A stretch of DNA of 64,000 nt, taken from NCBI GenBank assembly GCA_948567375.1, contig OX419755.1:30695001-30759000 (forward strand), read 5' to 3'. Below are positions 1 through 10,642 of the stretch, piece after piece. A model generated the notes under the pieces. The model was not told the origin of the DNA. It was given only the letters and a program-made list of their open reading frames with translations, and did not search any database. The position numbers and the translations under genes were made by a program. The DNA comes from Lunularia cruciata. Its lineage: Eukaryota > Streptophyta > Marchantiopsida > Lunulariales > Lunulariaceae. Every line of letters starts with the position of its first letter. The first letter of the stretch is position 1.

Positions 1-345
1 GCACCATGAGAGGCTTGTGAATATGCCTCCAAAATTGATGTGAGAGTGAATGGTCACAACATCAAGGATGCACTTGTTGATGGAGGATCAACAGTGAATG
101 CCATGTCAGAAAGGTTGATGAAGAAGTTGGGTATGATACCCTCATGACCTTCAACATTTGTGGTGAGCATGGGAAGCAAGCAACAAGTTTGACCAGTAGG
201 GGTGATGGATAAAGTGGTAGTTTCAATTATGGGGGTTCAAAATCTCATGACTTTCCAAGTCTTGAAGGATTCAAGCTATGACTTACTTCTTGGGAGGCCA
301 TGGTTGAGAGCAGCACGCACAATTGATTGATGGCACAAAGGGTAC
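1..345 (+). pseudogene. Family A aspartic protease (A1), broken
   Basis: This is a retropepsin-type domain that would cleave the Gag-Pol polyprotein. The active-site motif D-G-G-S is at 79-90, in the context A-L-V-D-G-G-S, and the downstream L-L-G-R-P-W motif that closes plant gypsy proteases is near 285-305. In-frame TGA codons at 145-147, 190-192 and 328-330 interrupt it; the matching A3 codons are arginine (CGA or AGA). It continues in the same frame into the RT segment. It cannot be translated as it stands. Confidence 0.85.
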
Positions 346-1560
346 TTGAGGATTGGGCCATCAAACCATAGAGTCACAGTTCCTGTGACTAACACCACCA
401 ACACTTCAGATTCAGATACACTATCTTTTGATTATTGGGAATCAGATTTTGAAGAAGGAGCTTCAGGTGTGGACACAAGCATGGAGGAGGAGACTTCCAC
501 GGAGGAGGGTGAATCTGAATCTGATTCAGATGTGTTTCCTTTGTGTGCTTTGAATTTTGCACCTAAGCCAGAGGTTTTGAAGGACCCAGATAAATCACCA
601 TTGACACTTGAGGAGGTAGAGAGAAGGTTAGCTACCCTCAAGTATAGCCCAAATGTTACCAAGGAGGAGAAGGTGAGATTTGAGGAGATTTTCCACAAGT
701 TCATCCATGTTTTTGCTTTCAGTTACAAGGATTTGAAGGAAGTCACCTTGGAGGAGCACAAGATAGAGGTGGAGTCACATGTAAGACCAATCTACCAAAA
801 GCAATGTTGCATTAGCCCACCAATATCTTTGGTTGTGAAGGAGGAGATTGGTAAGCTCAAGGAAGCCGGATTTATCTTTGAGGTGGAGAATTCAAAATGG
901 GTGTCTCTAATTGTCATTGTGAGGAAGAAAAATGGTAAGCTTTGAGTATGTGTGGATTACAAGAAGCTCAATGCTACTACCAAGAAGGACTACTACCCAT
1001 TGCCATTCATTGATGAGATCTTGGAGGAGGTTGCAGGTCATGAGAGGTATAGTTTTGGAGATGGTTATAGTGGATATAACCAAATCAAGATTGCACCAGA
1101 GCATCAACAACTCACCATATTCACCACAACTTGGGGAACTTACGCTTTCAAGGTCATGCCTTTTGGGCTTTGCAATGCTCTAGCCACATTCCAACAGTTC
1201 ATGAACAAGGTATTTGAACCTTTCATTGGGAAATTTGTGAGACTTCATTGATGACTTTTGTGTCTATGGGAGCAAGGAAGAGCACTTTGAGCACCTAATC
1301 AAGGTCTTGCAATGCTTGGATGAGGCAAATGCATCACTCAACCCAAAGAAGTGCACTTTTGGATGTGAAGAAGGTCTACTTTTGGGGCACATTATCTCCA
1401 AGGATGGAATAGCAATTGATCATGAGAAGGTGAGGAAAACCTCAGACCTTCCATTCCCTTCAAGCTTAACCAAGTTATCCCAATTCTTGGGGATGGTTGG
1501 ATACTATAGGAGATTCATCTTCTCATTTTCCAACAAGGCTTATGCATTGACCATCTACAT
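346..1560 (+). pseudogene. Family A reverse transcriptase (A1), broken
   Basis: This is the reverse transcriptase portion of Pol, which copies element RNA into DNA in cytoplasmic particles. It starts with an acidic linker (about 400-590). RT fingers and palm follow, with the conserved Y-P-L-P-F-I-D-E, M-P-F-G-L-C-N-A and catalytic F-I-D-D-F motifs, the last near 1245-1262. A TGG to TGA change at 943-945 ends the first open frame; A3 keeps tryptophan there. A 2-bp loss near 1235-1242, just before the catalytic motif, shifts the frame. The second half is open from 1307 to 1663. Homology to the family is clear, but the copy is dead. Confidence 0.9.
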
Positions 1561-2060
1561 GAAGAATGGTGTAGATTACATGGTGATTTTGGAGGACAAG
1601 GAGGCTCTCAAAGCTTTTGAGGAGCTCAAGCAATCCCTTGTTGTAACTCCAATTCTTGCTTAACTTGATTGGAGTAAGCCTTTCATCCTCTACACTGATG
1701 CTTCTTATGTAGCTATAGGATGCACTCTTAGTCAATTAGACCAAGATGGGCATGATCATCCAATAGCTTATGCTAGTAGGCAAATGTTTTTAGTAGAGAA
1801 GAACTACTCTATCACGTAGAGAGAAGGGTTGGCAATGATCTTTGGTCTCAAGAAGTTTAGACACTACTTGATTGGAGGGAAAGCCACCATTGTCACGGAT
1901 CACAAGGCTTTGAAGTAAATCTTCAACAAGCCTAATGTTGAAGGGAGACTAGCAAGGTGGATGATACTCTTGTCTAAGTATGACTACACCATTGAGGATA
2001 GGCCAAGAAAGAAACATGCAAATGCTGATTTGTTATCTAGAGCCTATGATCATGATGGAG
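1561..2060 (+). pseudogene. Family A RNase H (A1), broken
   Basis: This is the RNase H domain, which would remove the RNA strand during reverse transcription. The Y-T-D-A-S motif lies near 1690-1706, followed by the A-Y-A-S-R-Q and T-D-H-K-A-L motifs. Three nonsense changes relative to A3 are visible. TAA near 1661 and TAG near 1817 replace CAA and GAG codons, and TAA near 1917 replaces a tyrosine codon. The domain lies between RT and INT as in all Ty3/gypsy elements, and the frame continues into the integrase. Confidence 0.85.
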
Positions 2061-3153
2061 ATGAGCCAGTGGATGATTCCTTCCCAGATGAGGAGCTCAT
2101 GACAATCTCAGTCACTCAAGAGGTTCCAATGGAGTACAAGGAGATTGTGGATTTTGTGACAAGAGGTAACTATCTAGAAGGGATGCATGATAGGGAGAGG
2201 AAGGCCCTTGCAGCAAGATCTAGACCTTACACAATGGTGGAGGAAATTCTTTTTCACCAAGGAGTAGATGGGCTACTTTGAAGAGCAGTGGATGAGGAAG
2301 AGTCTATCCTACTTATAAAGGAGTTTCGTGAAGGTTTAGTGTGTGGAGGACACTTTGCAAGAAAGGTGACTGCTTTCAAGATTCTAGATGCAAGTTACTA
2401 TTGGAGAGGGATTTTCAAGGATTGTCTTGATTATTGCAAAACTTGTCATGTTTGTCAAGCTTTTGCTAGAAAGTCTACATCCACTCTACCTCTTAGATCA
2501 ATTCCATTGTTAGGACCTTTTGAGAAGTGAGGAATTGATTTTGTAGGTCCTCTCAATAGAACCCCAAGGAATAATTGGTACATTGTGGTAGTTACTGATT
2601 ATCTTACCAAGTGGGTTGAGGCTAGACAAGAATTGAGGGACAAGAATGAAGATGAAGTTGGTAGATTTCTTTATGAATGCATTATCACTAGGTTTGGATG
2701 CCCTTTGGAGTTAGTTTCTGATAGAGGAGGAGAGTTTACAGGAAGCATCACTATAGCCATGCTGTGACATTTCTCTATCACACGTAGAGTAACTACATCC
2801 TATAAGCCAAATTCCAATGGCTTGGCAGAGAGAACCAATCAGACCTTGTGCATGATGTTGGCCAAAGATGCAGAAATGGAGGGGGCTAAACATCATTGGG
2901 ACAAGAGGATTCATGCATTTTTGTGGGAGTATAGGACAACCATGAAGACTTCCACTGGGTACTCTCTATTTCAATTGGTATATGGTATTGAGTCTACCTT
3001 ACCTATTCACTTTGATCTTCCTACCATCCAAAGCATTCATAGGAGATTGAAGAAAGCACAAGGAGGTGATGAAGAGAAGTCAAGGAAGGAACAACTCATG
3101 GAGTTGAAAGAGGCAAGAGCAATTGCTATGGTTCAAGTGAAGCAAGCACAAAG
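2061..3153 (+). pseudogene. Family A integrase (A1), 3'-truncated
   Basis: This integrase inserts element DNA into the host chromosome. It shows an HHCC zinc-binding region, with C-K-T-C-H-V-C near 2440-2460. The DDE core follows, with D-F-V-G-P near 2536, S-D-R-G-G near 2718 and the glutamate in N-G-L-A-E-R near 2816-2832. All lies in one frame, interrupted by TGA at 2279-2281, 2528-2530 (tryptophan in A3) and 2765-2767 (arginine in A3). After about 3153 the reading jumps into LTR sequence, so the C-terminal GPY-like part, the polypurine tract and the first LTR half are deleted. Confidence 0.88.
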
Positions 3154-3594
3154 GACTCTTGGGCCCGCAAGCATTTTTGTTTTGGATTCTTCTATAGTGC
3201 AAGGATAGCCCATGTGAAGGAATGTTTGACTTATTGGTTGGGTCAAGATAAGATCACATGCTAGTAGAATATGCTTATGTGAATGGATATTGCTTTCTAC
3301 TTTTTGACTTGACTTGACTTTTAGCCTAGTAGCTTGAGTTACTACGGTAATTAGTAGTTTTGGTATGTAACTATTTCACAAGTATATAAATAAGGGGTGA
3401 GGAGGTACTCAACATCCTTTCATTTGCAACTATCTCTCTCTCATTGAGTTATCTAGTGAGCAATGTCTTGAGTCTTGGAGTGTTAGCCTTGGAGGAGTAT
3501 GATGGAGTTGGGGTTCCTTGCCTTCTTAGTCCATGGTGCGCTACCATAATAGACAGCAAAGGTTCATCCTGACTGAGAGACATGCCGGCTTACA
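3154..3594 (+). repeat. Family A 3' LTR, 3' part only (A1)
   Basis: This sequence matches the reverse complement of the A2 LTR (53924-54532) from its ACTCTTGG..CC segment to the end. It terminates in CCGGCTTACA, which pairs with the TGTAACACC start as inverted termini. The first part of the LTR is absent. The breakpoint lies at ACTCTTGG, close to similar bases in the integrase tail, which suggests a deletion between the two. Confidence 0.85.
3383..3390 (+). promoter_or_regulatory. Putative TATA box of family A LTR
   Basis: TATATAAATAAGG lies inside the LTR remnant, in a position that could drive element transcription. It is seen only as a motif. The matching stretch in A2 has lost the TATA spelling. 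Confidence 0.4.
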
Positions 3595-5218
3595 ATCCCT
3601 TCACTAGACTTGCCAAGAAGTGCCACCAACTCAATCTACTTGGAGAAGTGCTCCACCATCACCAAGACATACCAATGATGTCTCACAATCAGCGGTAAAG
3701 GTCTAGCAAAGTCCAAATTCCAATGGTAACGCAATCCCATGATAGGTAATAGGTGTAACTATGGCATAAGAGCATTGAATGATGCTCTAACTTGGTCACA
3801 AACCACACATTTGGGAACAAACTGCAATACCTTGGTCTGCATACCGCGCCACCAATAATGACTCTAGAGTAAGCTATATGTATGATTGACTCTAAAATGT
3901 CCTAGCTCCTCATGAGCATGACGAACCAACTGTTGTCTCTGAGAAGTGGTACTACTTGCACTTTACCATCCTCCCATACACACAAAAGGTGTCTGCCTTC
4001 CAATCTGAACTGTCTGGCTTGCTAAAGAACACGGTCTCTCTCCTTGGCCCCAATTGTGCCACCCACAACACCAGTGCAAAGATAGTCCATCACTAAGACA
4101 TCATCATGAATGTCTCACTAAACTATACCTATATCTTCACTCTATGGATTTGTGACCTCAATACCTCCTCATGTATGTGTTGAGAGAGATACCACCAAAG
4201 CCTCATAAAATATACACAAAAAGGCCGATGCATGCCAACTTGGCACCATCTCCTCATCTATCTCACCATGCTAACATGCTCCGCTCTGATCTTGCTGGCT
4301 GGGACATGGGTTTCTACTCAACCCATCTGCATCACGGTTCACCACTCTAGGTTTATGAACAACCATGAAATCATACTCTTGTAAAATTAGAGCCCATCAT
4401 GCAAGCTTCCTTGAAAGCTTGTCGGACTCCATCAACCACTTCAGTGGCTGAAGATCAGTGATGAGAGTGAAGGGGTTACCAAATAGGTAATATTAGAAAT
4501 GTGCTACTGCCCAAATGGCTGCCAAGCACTCTCCCTCATATGAACTATACTTTGCCTCCGCTGAATTGTTGGAGCAACTAGCATATGCCACCACAAACTC
4601 CTTCCCTTCATCATCATGCTGGGTGCATACTGCTCCAAGCCCCAACATACTCCAATTAGTATGAACCTGAAATGGTCATCCTCTAATTGGTCTCCTCAAA
4701 TAGGAGCAGATGTCAACCTCTCCTTGAGCTCTACAAAAGCTCTCTCTTGCTCATCTCCCCAACACCACTCCCATGTAAGCTTGGTCACCTTCATCAAGGC
4801 CTTGGCAATGGCACTAAATCCTCTAACATAGCGGCAATAGAAGTTTGCCGCACTCTGCTCACATCCGTAGGCCAAGGAATACATTCAATAGCCTCCACCT
4901 TGGTCTATTGAACACCAAGCCCTTCGGGGTAGATAGTGTGACCCAAATGCTCAACCTGCTAGTAGAAGGCTCTATAATTCCCAGGATGTAATTTGAGTCC
5001 ATGAGATCTCAACCTCTCAATAACACCTCCAACAATTGTCTCTCATGCTCTTCTATAGTAGTGCTATAGACCAAAATGTCATCAATATAGCACCAAGCAA
5101 AATCCAATCCATCTAGGATCCTATCCATGACCCTGTAGAACTCAGCAAGAGCGTTCTTTAACCCAAATGTTAAGAACCTCCACTGATATAACACATCCTT
5201 GCAGTGAGGATCAATAGT
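3595..5218 (-). mobile_element. Family B element B-I, 3' part (INT, RNase H, RT palm)
   Basis: Read on the - strand from 5218 down, this is the second half of a Ty3/gypsy pol. RT palm is at about 5218-4880 with an intact Y-I-D-D catalytic motif near 5063-5095. RNase H is at about 4720-4290, with the A-Y-A-S motif and an acidic T-D context. Integrase starts with its zinc region (V-P-K-C-V-V-C-D near 3800-3850) and runs into the DDE core until it is cut at 3595 by the end of the A1 LTR. Stops and frameshifts occur throughout. It is continuous with 9003-9725 across the C6 insertion, as shown by the duplicated target site and the uninterrupted copy at 34822-35719. Confidence 0.88.
5009..5218 (-). 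pseudogene. Family B reverse transcriptase palm with YIDD motif (B-I)
   Basis: This is the catalytic half of the family B reverse transcriptase. The visible order is a Q-W-R-F-L-T-F-G-L-x-N-A segment, then D-R-I-L-D-G-L and the catalytic Y-I-D-D-I-L-V-Y-S. The segment 5009-5218 is open, but the open frame recorded here runs on into the C6 LTR (to 5392), so that extension is not RT. The fingers half lies at 9003-9241 on the far side of C6. Because it is separated from them by 3.8 kb of insertion, it is non-functional despite its intact catalytic aspartates. Confidence 0.85.
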
Positions 5219-6011
5219 TGTGACAACCCGACAAATATCACTTTTGCAGTAATCAGGTAAGTAAAGTTTATTCTCGCAGAGATACAATTCAGAATTGGTC
5301 AAATACAAAGTCAAACAATAACATGTAGTTCTTCTTGAGTTCTTCTTTAGTCTCTCAAGTAGAAACCACACCCAAAAGAGAGTAACAAACACAAATTTGT
5401 AGTCTTGTCACGAAGTAACACTCCTTAATCACAACTCCATCAAATCTTTCCAAACAATCTTGATTGTGATGATTCAAGCTCTCTCAAAAATGGCATTTCA
5501 CTGCAAAACAACTTTGCCTCAGAATTGTGTTCCACCCTTCCACTGAAGGCACAACTTCATCAAACAAAATTGCTTCACATTAACACTGCGTTGCACTCAC
5601 AAATGCAAAATACTACCAACACTACAATTCCTTGCAGATTTGTCAAGGCATTGCTCCGATTGCACTTCACTTAGGATCAAACACTCCAAACGAAGATCAA
5701 GGCTGTGGAATCCAACATCCATCAAACACACTAACTTGCACTTCAAAATTCTCCCAACACTCACAAACACAAACACAATGTTGATACTTGAAATCAATCT
5801 CAAGCAACGAGCACTACTTCACAACACTTTGCTTTATCTATTCTCAAAAATAATGAGCACAAAACAACACTTTCTTGTGAATACCACTCTTAAATAGTGA
5901 AGCAAATGACAATTCTAACAAAAATACCATTTCCTAACAACTCTTCCTACTTGCAGATCCGAACTCACAATACAACTCTTCATATTTGCCTCTTCAATCT
6001 CAAAATTGTTA

Positions 6012-8590
6012 CTAATCCAATCCGATGTCTACTTCTTCCTTGGCTTTCAAATACCGAAGTAACTTCACTCACTACTACTCTGTCCTCGGGTTTCATAACT
6101 CCTAACTCCTCTACCAATTCTAACAATTCTCTTTCCTGATTTGCAATTCCACTAGTGGGTAATCTATCTAACTCCTTATCTCCCGACCCACTCTTCTCTA
6201 ACATCTCTGATGGTAACTCCAAAGACATCTGCACTCCTATGTTATCTACTTCGGGTTTTGCTCTGACATCCTTCCGAAGTTTATCTATCTCTAATTTTAC
6301 TAAGTCTAATCTAATTATGATATTGTCTTCTACCTCCAATATCTTCCTATCTACACGAGTTCTTAGACTGATGAGTAAGGCATTCAAGTCTTTGTCCTTT
6401 GCATTTCTCCTCCTCGTCTCTTGCACCAACAATTTAACTTGTGCAGTCTTGTTTCTTCAATGCGCATGCTGGCCTCTGTACTCAACATTGCATTCATCTT
6501 GGTCCCAATCTCCTTCAATGGCTCTAGTCTCATTTTCCTCTCCCGTTCTTGATCTGCAAGCCAATCTTCTCTATACATTGCCAATTTTGCTTCAAACTCA
6601 ACTTTCATAGCTTCCTTCTCCTTCTCCTTCTGCACAATCTTTTCCTCCTGATTGCGAAGTAACTCTCTCAACCTTTCTTCCTCTCTATATCTCACTGTCA
6701 ACTCTTTTTGCCACAACTGCTTCTTCTCCTCTACACTCTCCATCACCCTATCAAGCTCTTGCTCTTTTTTTGCTACTCTTGCCATAGCATGGATAATTTC
6801 TAATCTAGAATCAACAAACTGTTGCTTCAAGATTTCATACTCAACTACTTGTCTTTCCCTTGCTATGACATTTTGCTCTATCAGTTCCTCCCTATTCCTT
6901 GCTTCTCTCCTCAAGTTCTCAATCACTTGATTCTGTACAACTGCATCTACTCGTAGTGCTTCCCTTTCCTCCTCACCTTGGATTATACTCTTCTTTAATT
7001 CCGAGTTCTCTTCTTCTAATCGAGCTAACACCTGCAACACAGTCTTAACCTCCAGACGCTTTGACTGCATCTCCTTCTTCTTGTGCTCTAACTTTACTAA
7101 CAACAAGCACACAACCTCCAACAGGTACTCTACTCCTTCACTCAGAGTTACCTCGACTTGTGGCCTTACCTCCTTCTTTACCTCTTCCTCACTCGACACT
7201 TGCCTTGTAAGCTGTAGTTGCCTTATAGGAATGGATTCTTTGCTCCCCAAACTTCCATCCTCCTCTTCTCTTACCTTACTCGGCCCCGGTCCACACTTCA
7301 CCTTCTGTCTGGAATGAACTCATCTTTGGATAGTAACTCTCTTCTCCTCTTGCTTTGGAACTTTTTCTTCCAGTTTTGAGTTACTTTTCTCTTCCATCTC
7401 CATCTTGGCTTCCTCTTCTATGGGTACTAATGTCATCTCCCCTCCATCGATGCTATCACTACTCGTGTTTCCACTCTGTAGTGTGAATTCAGGTTCTTCC
7501 TCTCTCTCCAAATCTTTAGACTTGCACTTGGCTTTGCCTTCCAATTCTTCTTCCGACGATGCGATTACAACCATTCCTTTCCTCGGGTTTACCCTTCTAG
7601 CCTTCCAAGGTCTTGCTTTCTTGACTACTTCTTCTTGTCGACTCCTCTTCTTTGACTTTAGAGTACTCACTTCCAACTGCACACTCTTCCCCGTCTACGG
7701 TAGTACTCATCACTGCTCCTGATCTGATGAATGTATTGCTGCTCCGCCGTATCATCTCTTCTTAAGTTGGGATGGAAATGCGACACCATCTTGTTACACT
7801 CCGCCGCATTGAGCAAGTTCAGCCCCAAATAGAAATGGGCTACAAATGGCACAATGTAATGAGGAGGCGACTTGTCCCGTAAATTCCACACCATCTGTCT
7901 CGTCCTCACATGAAGACACTTTGCCCAGTTAATCGGCTCTCATGCAAACATCTTATGGAAGAACACCGCTTGGTGCTTCATCACATAAGTTGTTCTCTCC
8001 GGCTTCAAGATTGCCATCACAGCACTCACAATCCCTCTCTTGACAAAATCCTTGTAGCTCTCTACTTTGTAACCATTCTTTGTGCACTTCAAAGAGAAGG
8101 CATCTCTCACTTCCTGGGTTTCTTTGGCTACTTCCCCCTTCCCCAAGAACGTGGCACCATGCTCCACGCTTGCTTCTCTCCCAAGTACTAACCTCCAATC
8201 CGACTCTATCCAACGAGCCAGATTACCTCTCTTCCCATCTTCCTTAGGGCCATCGAGACACTTACTCTCGATGATCTTAGTCATGAAACTTGGAAAGCTA
8301 ACATTCTAGTTCCATGCCAAGAATGTGATCCAAAGCCTGCTCAAGACCTCAATTCTTGCAATCACATCTAACCTCCAAATCGCATGATTTCTCACTGTGA
8401 ATTTGGAGTTCTTCTTCCCTCCTCCCATCTTTCTCTCTTCCACTCTGGGCTAGGGACTATTCTTTGTACTAATTCCCGGATTAACTCTCTTGATTTCCTC
8501 TCGACACACCAACACGTCTTTGACTCTACTTCCCTTCCCACGATCTCCTATAGTATGACTTCTTAACGGCAATGGGAAATTGCTTGTCAT
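6012..8590 (-). pseudogene. LTR-internal ORF of family C (C6 copy), coiled-coil protein, broken
   Basis: This is a gene of about 860 codons lying entirely inside the LTR, from M-T-S-N-F-P-L-P at 8590 to a TAG at 6012. It has a conserved N-terminal region of about 240 residues (motifs I-T-F-L-A-W-N, G-Y-K-V-E-S-Y-K-D, N-L-R-D-K-S-P-P-H-Y and F-Y-L-G-L-N-L-L). An acidic, Ser-rich linker follows (about 7680-7330), then a long charged segment with heptad-like leucines (about 7300-6380) typical of coiled coil, and a C-terminal tail ending near a G-x-D-I-G-like motif. Frameshifts near 7670 and 6400 and several stops disable it. Its function is unknown to me. It is not gag, PR, RT, RNase H or INT. 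Confidence 0.8.
6384..7301 (-). CDS. Open coiled-coil segment of the family C LTR ORF (C6)
   Basis: This 305-codon uninterrupted stretch of the LTR gene is extremely rich in Glu, Lys, Arg and Leu, with repeated L-E-E-E-N and E-K-E-K-E patterns. A long alpha-helical coiled coil is the obvious reading. The same segment is open in C2 (37390-38142) and partly in C8 (57737-58048), so it is a shared feature and not chance. The open frame runs on at its end after a frameshift; the true C-terminal part continues at 6432-6012 in another frame. Confidence 0.7.
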   Translation of the reverse strand: MKCGPGPSKVREEEDGSLGSKESIPIRQLQLTRQVSSEEEVKKEVRPQVEVTLSEGVEYLLEVVCLLLVKLEHKKKEMQSKRLEVKTVLQVLARLEEENSELKKSIIQGEEEREALRVDAVVQNQVIENLRREARNREELIEQNVIARERQVVEYEILKQQFVDSRLEIIHAMARVAKKEQELDRVMESVEEKKQLWQKELTVRYREEERLRELLRNQEEKIVQKEKEKEAMKVEFEAKLAMYREDWLADQERERKMRLEPLKEIGTKMNAMLSTEASMRIEETRLHKLNCWCKRRGGEMQRTKT

Positions 8591-8610
8591 TGCTTCATCT
8601 TTTAACCCAA

Positions 8611-8620
8611 TTTTTATAGA
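8611..8620 (-). promoter_or_regulatory. Putative TATA box in family C LTR C6
   Basis: On the - strand CTATAAAAA precedes the ATG of the LTR ORF by roughly 20-30 bases. The same element sits 19-28 bases before the ATG in C2 (36081-36090). If it is used, transcription would start close to the ATG. Confidence 0.45.
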
Positions 8621-9002
8621 GTCGCACCTTCTTTGTCTTTCTTCAATTTGAGTTTCTACCAAGAAATCACACCTCTTACATGCTCCTATCATTGTCAAGT
8701 GTCCTTCATGCATATGACCGCCGTTTTTGAACGGTTCCTTCTTGAATGTCTTGCTCCGAAGGAAAGTTGTTACATTGTCCTTGCCTCGGGTTGAGCACCA
8801 CTGATACAAAGACTCCTTACTTCAGGTTGTATGCTGATAGGGCAATTTTGAGTACCTCGCCTTATGACCCCATGCCACATTACCTTAGGTTTCATCCCGA
8901 GGACACTTTTCTTTGCCTTCTTTGGCCATACATACGCAATTCAACTTCTCTATACACTTCTTCTTCCAAATTGCAAAAAAAAACAAAAATGTGGGTACCA
9001 CA

Positions 9003-9725
9003 ATAGCCTAGAATGCTATCTTGGACTTATCCTCCTCCTTGATTGGCAATTGATGATATCCCGCTTGAAGATCCAAAGTACTAAAGACTTTTGCATGCCC
9101 AATCGCATCAAAAATCTCCTCTAGTGTAGGCATGGCATATTGATTGGGCCTAGTCTGTCGGTTGATAGGATGGTTATCTCTACACATCTGCCTATTTGTG
9201 TAGTTGCCATGCATATCCTTCTTGGTTGGCATCATTGTCATGATGCATACTCTCCATGTGAAATCTCCACCAAACCAGCCTCAAAAATGTCACTACTTTG
9301 GCTATGAATCAATGTCCTCTCCATATCACTATATCAATAAGGACATAAAAAAACTGGTGTATTAGTAGTCAGCTCAATCCGTATACCAAGTCCCTTTAGA
9401 GCACCCAAATCCTTTATACTGAAGGCAAAACAACTCGTGTGGCTCCTCAAGAACCTCCAAACCCTCCATCTTTCCTCTCAAGTAAGCTTGGGCTAAGATT
9501 TGGCTCCCAAGTATCCTTTGTACCTATCGTAGGAGTGGAAGACGTATTGACTGGCTGCTACATTGGGCCCTTTGGAGCAATAGTGTCGTGCCCTTGACCA
9601 CTAGAGGTCCCAACCTCTATGAAAAAAACTCCTTCCACTCTGGCTACAAGCTCCACACATCCTATAGCTGCATCCCAAGTGGACCAAGGGTGTAATCCAA
9701 GTAGCCCATGCTCATTTGGATGGAC
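9003..9725 (-). mobile_element. Family B element B-I, RT fingers region
   Basis: This is a continuation of B-I on the far side of the C6 solo LTR. Reading down from 9725 it covers the linker between methyltransferase and RT, then the RT N-terminal half. That half has K-K-D-M-H-G-N-Y-T (open 9241-9008) and F-S-T-L-D-L-Q-A-G-Y-H-Q-L-P, a typical Ty3/gypsy RT block. At 9725/9726 it meets the TGTAACACCC start of A3, so A3 inserted here. The matching family B position in B-II is near 29870. Confidence 0.87.
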
Positions 9726-9892
9726 TGTAACACCCATATGTGCATGTGTGTGATATTGTGATATTTAACTTGGTATTACAAGTACTTAAGAGATATTATT
9801 TATATAGAGATAAAGGATGGTTCTATATTAGTCATGGTTAGCTAAATTTAGTCATAGCTAGGATAGAGGGGACCTTACTTTGAATGAGTTTT
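9726..9892 (+). repeat. Family A 5' LTR remnant (A3)
   Basis: This begins TGTAACACCC and matches the 3' LTR at 15744 for about 165 bases up to GGGACCTTACTT. It then jumps into leader sequence (matching A2 near 63590 on the other strand). The rest of the LTR and the primer-binding site are deleted. Confidence 0.9.
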
Positions 9893-10168
9893 TGAAGTGG
9901 AAGGTTTTCAGACCAAATCTGAAATATGGGTGCTGAATAGAAACGTCTCTAGGCCAAATGGCTCAACAAAAAGATCTGAAATTTTTCAGGGAGGGATGCC
10001 CTAGAGTTGTGATCAAGTGTGAAAAATTTCAGAGGACTGTGACATAGTGGTTGGGATATTTGAGTGACATTGTGAGGAAGGGTCAATTCTGCAGAGTGGA
10101 GATCTCATGCATGAGGAGTTTGAGATCAACAAAAAGCATGTTTGAGTGTTTAAATTCATCTTGAGAAC

Positions 10169-10642
10169 ATGGAGGGTCATCAAGAGTGGAAATTGAGATT
10201 ATGCAAGGTTCCTCAAGAGTTTGAGGTGATTTTAGGGGTGGATTTGAGGAAAAGAGAGTTTACAATAGAATTTGAAGAGAGTGTTGAGAGGATCTAGAAA
10301 CCTACACCACTTGGAGGAAAGAGTGAGTCTAAGTGCTTTCTATGTGGAGAGAAGGGACATAAGGCAAGTTCATGTCCATTGAATTTTGAGAGCAAGAGAT
10401 TGAGGGAAAGGAGAGGCTTACTTGACTTGGGTTTGCATGTTGGACCTTCTTCACCAAGATTAGGAGGGAGAAGATCTAAGACCAAGGAGTTGTGTGAGGT
10501 TTGTGGAGTTGAAGGACTTCCAAAAGGACATGAGTGTAGTGGAGTAAAAGCACTTTTGGAAACTTTGGTGAAGGATCTTGGAGAGAGTCTTAGTACAGCT
10601 ACAGAAATATTACCACCTTCATCAGCTAGTTTTCAAGATTAG
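10169..10642 (+). pseudogene. Family A ORF1, two cysteine/histidine motifs, upstream of gag
   Basis: This is a 157-codon frame before gag, starting M-E-G-H-Q-E-W-K at 10169 and ending at a TAG/TGA cluster near 10640. It contains a CX2CX4HX4C zinc knuckle (C-F-L-C-G-E-K-G-H..C) at 10334-10375 and a second Cys/His group, C-E-V-C-G...G-H-E-C, near 10498-10533. One in-frame TAG lies at 10295-10297. The same frame is present in A2 (about 63290-62870), so it is a family trait. Zinc knuckles usually bind nucleic acid; the role of a separate knuckle protein here is unknown. Translation could instead begin downstream. Confidence 0.65.

Larger units (their letters stand above)
1..3594 (+). mobile_element. 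Family A Ty3/gypsy element A1 (5' end outside window, degenerate)
   Basis: This is the remains of an LTR retrotransposon read on the + strand from the protease onward. It aligns almost base for base with A3 when shifted by about 12304 bases, so position 1 corresponds to about 12305. Domain order is PR, RT, RNase H, INT, then the 3' part of an LTR ending GGCTTACA. Alignment to A3 is lost after about 3153, where the integrase tail and the first half of the 3' LTR are missing. Multiple stops and one 2-bp deletion break the polyprotein. The LTR end is followed directly by family B integrase sequence, so A1 probably inserted into B-I. Its 5' half lies before the window. Confidence 0.93.
5219..9002 (-). 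repeat. Family C solo LTR C6 (3784 bp) with target-site duplication
   Basis: This is a complete LTR on the - strand. It begins TGTGGTACCC at 9002 and ends ..GTTGTCACA at 5219, with no internal region next to it. It is flanked by ATAGT (5214-5218) and ATAGC (9003-9007). The undisturbed family B copy near 34940-34960 reads GATCAATAGCTC across this point, so the LTR sits in the RT of B-I with a 5-bp duplication and one later mutation. Such solo LTRs arise by recombination between the two LTRs of one element. The LTR contains a large broken open frame (8590-6012). Confidence 0.93.
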
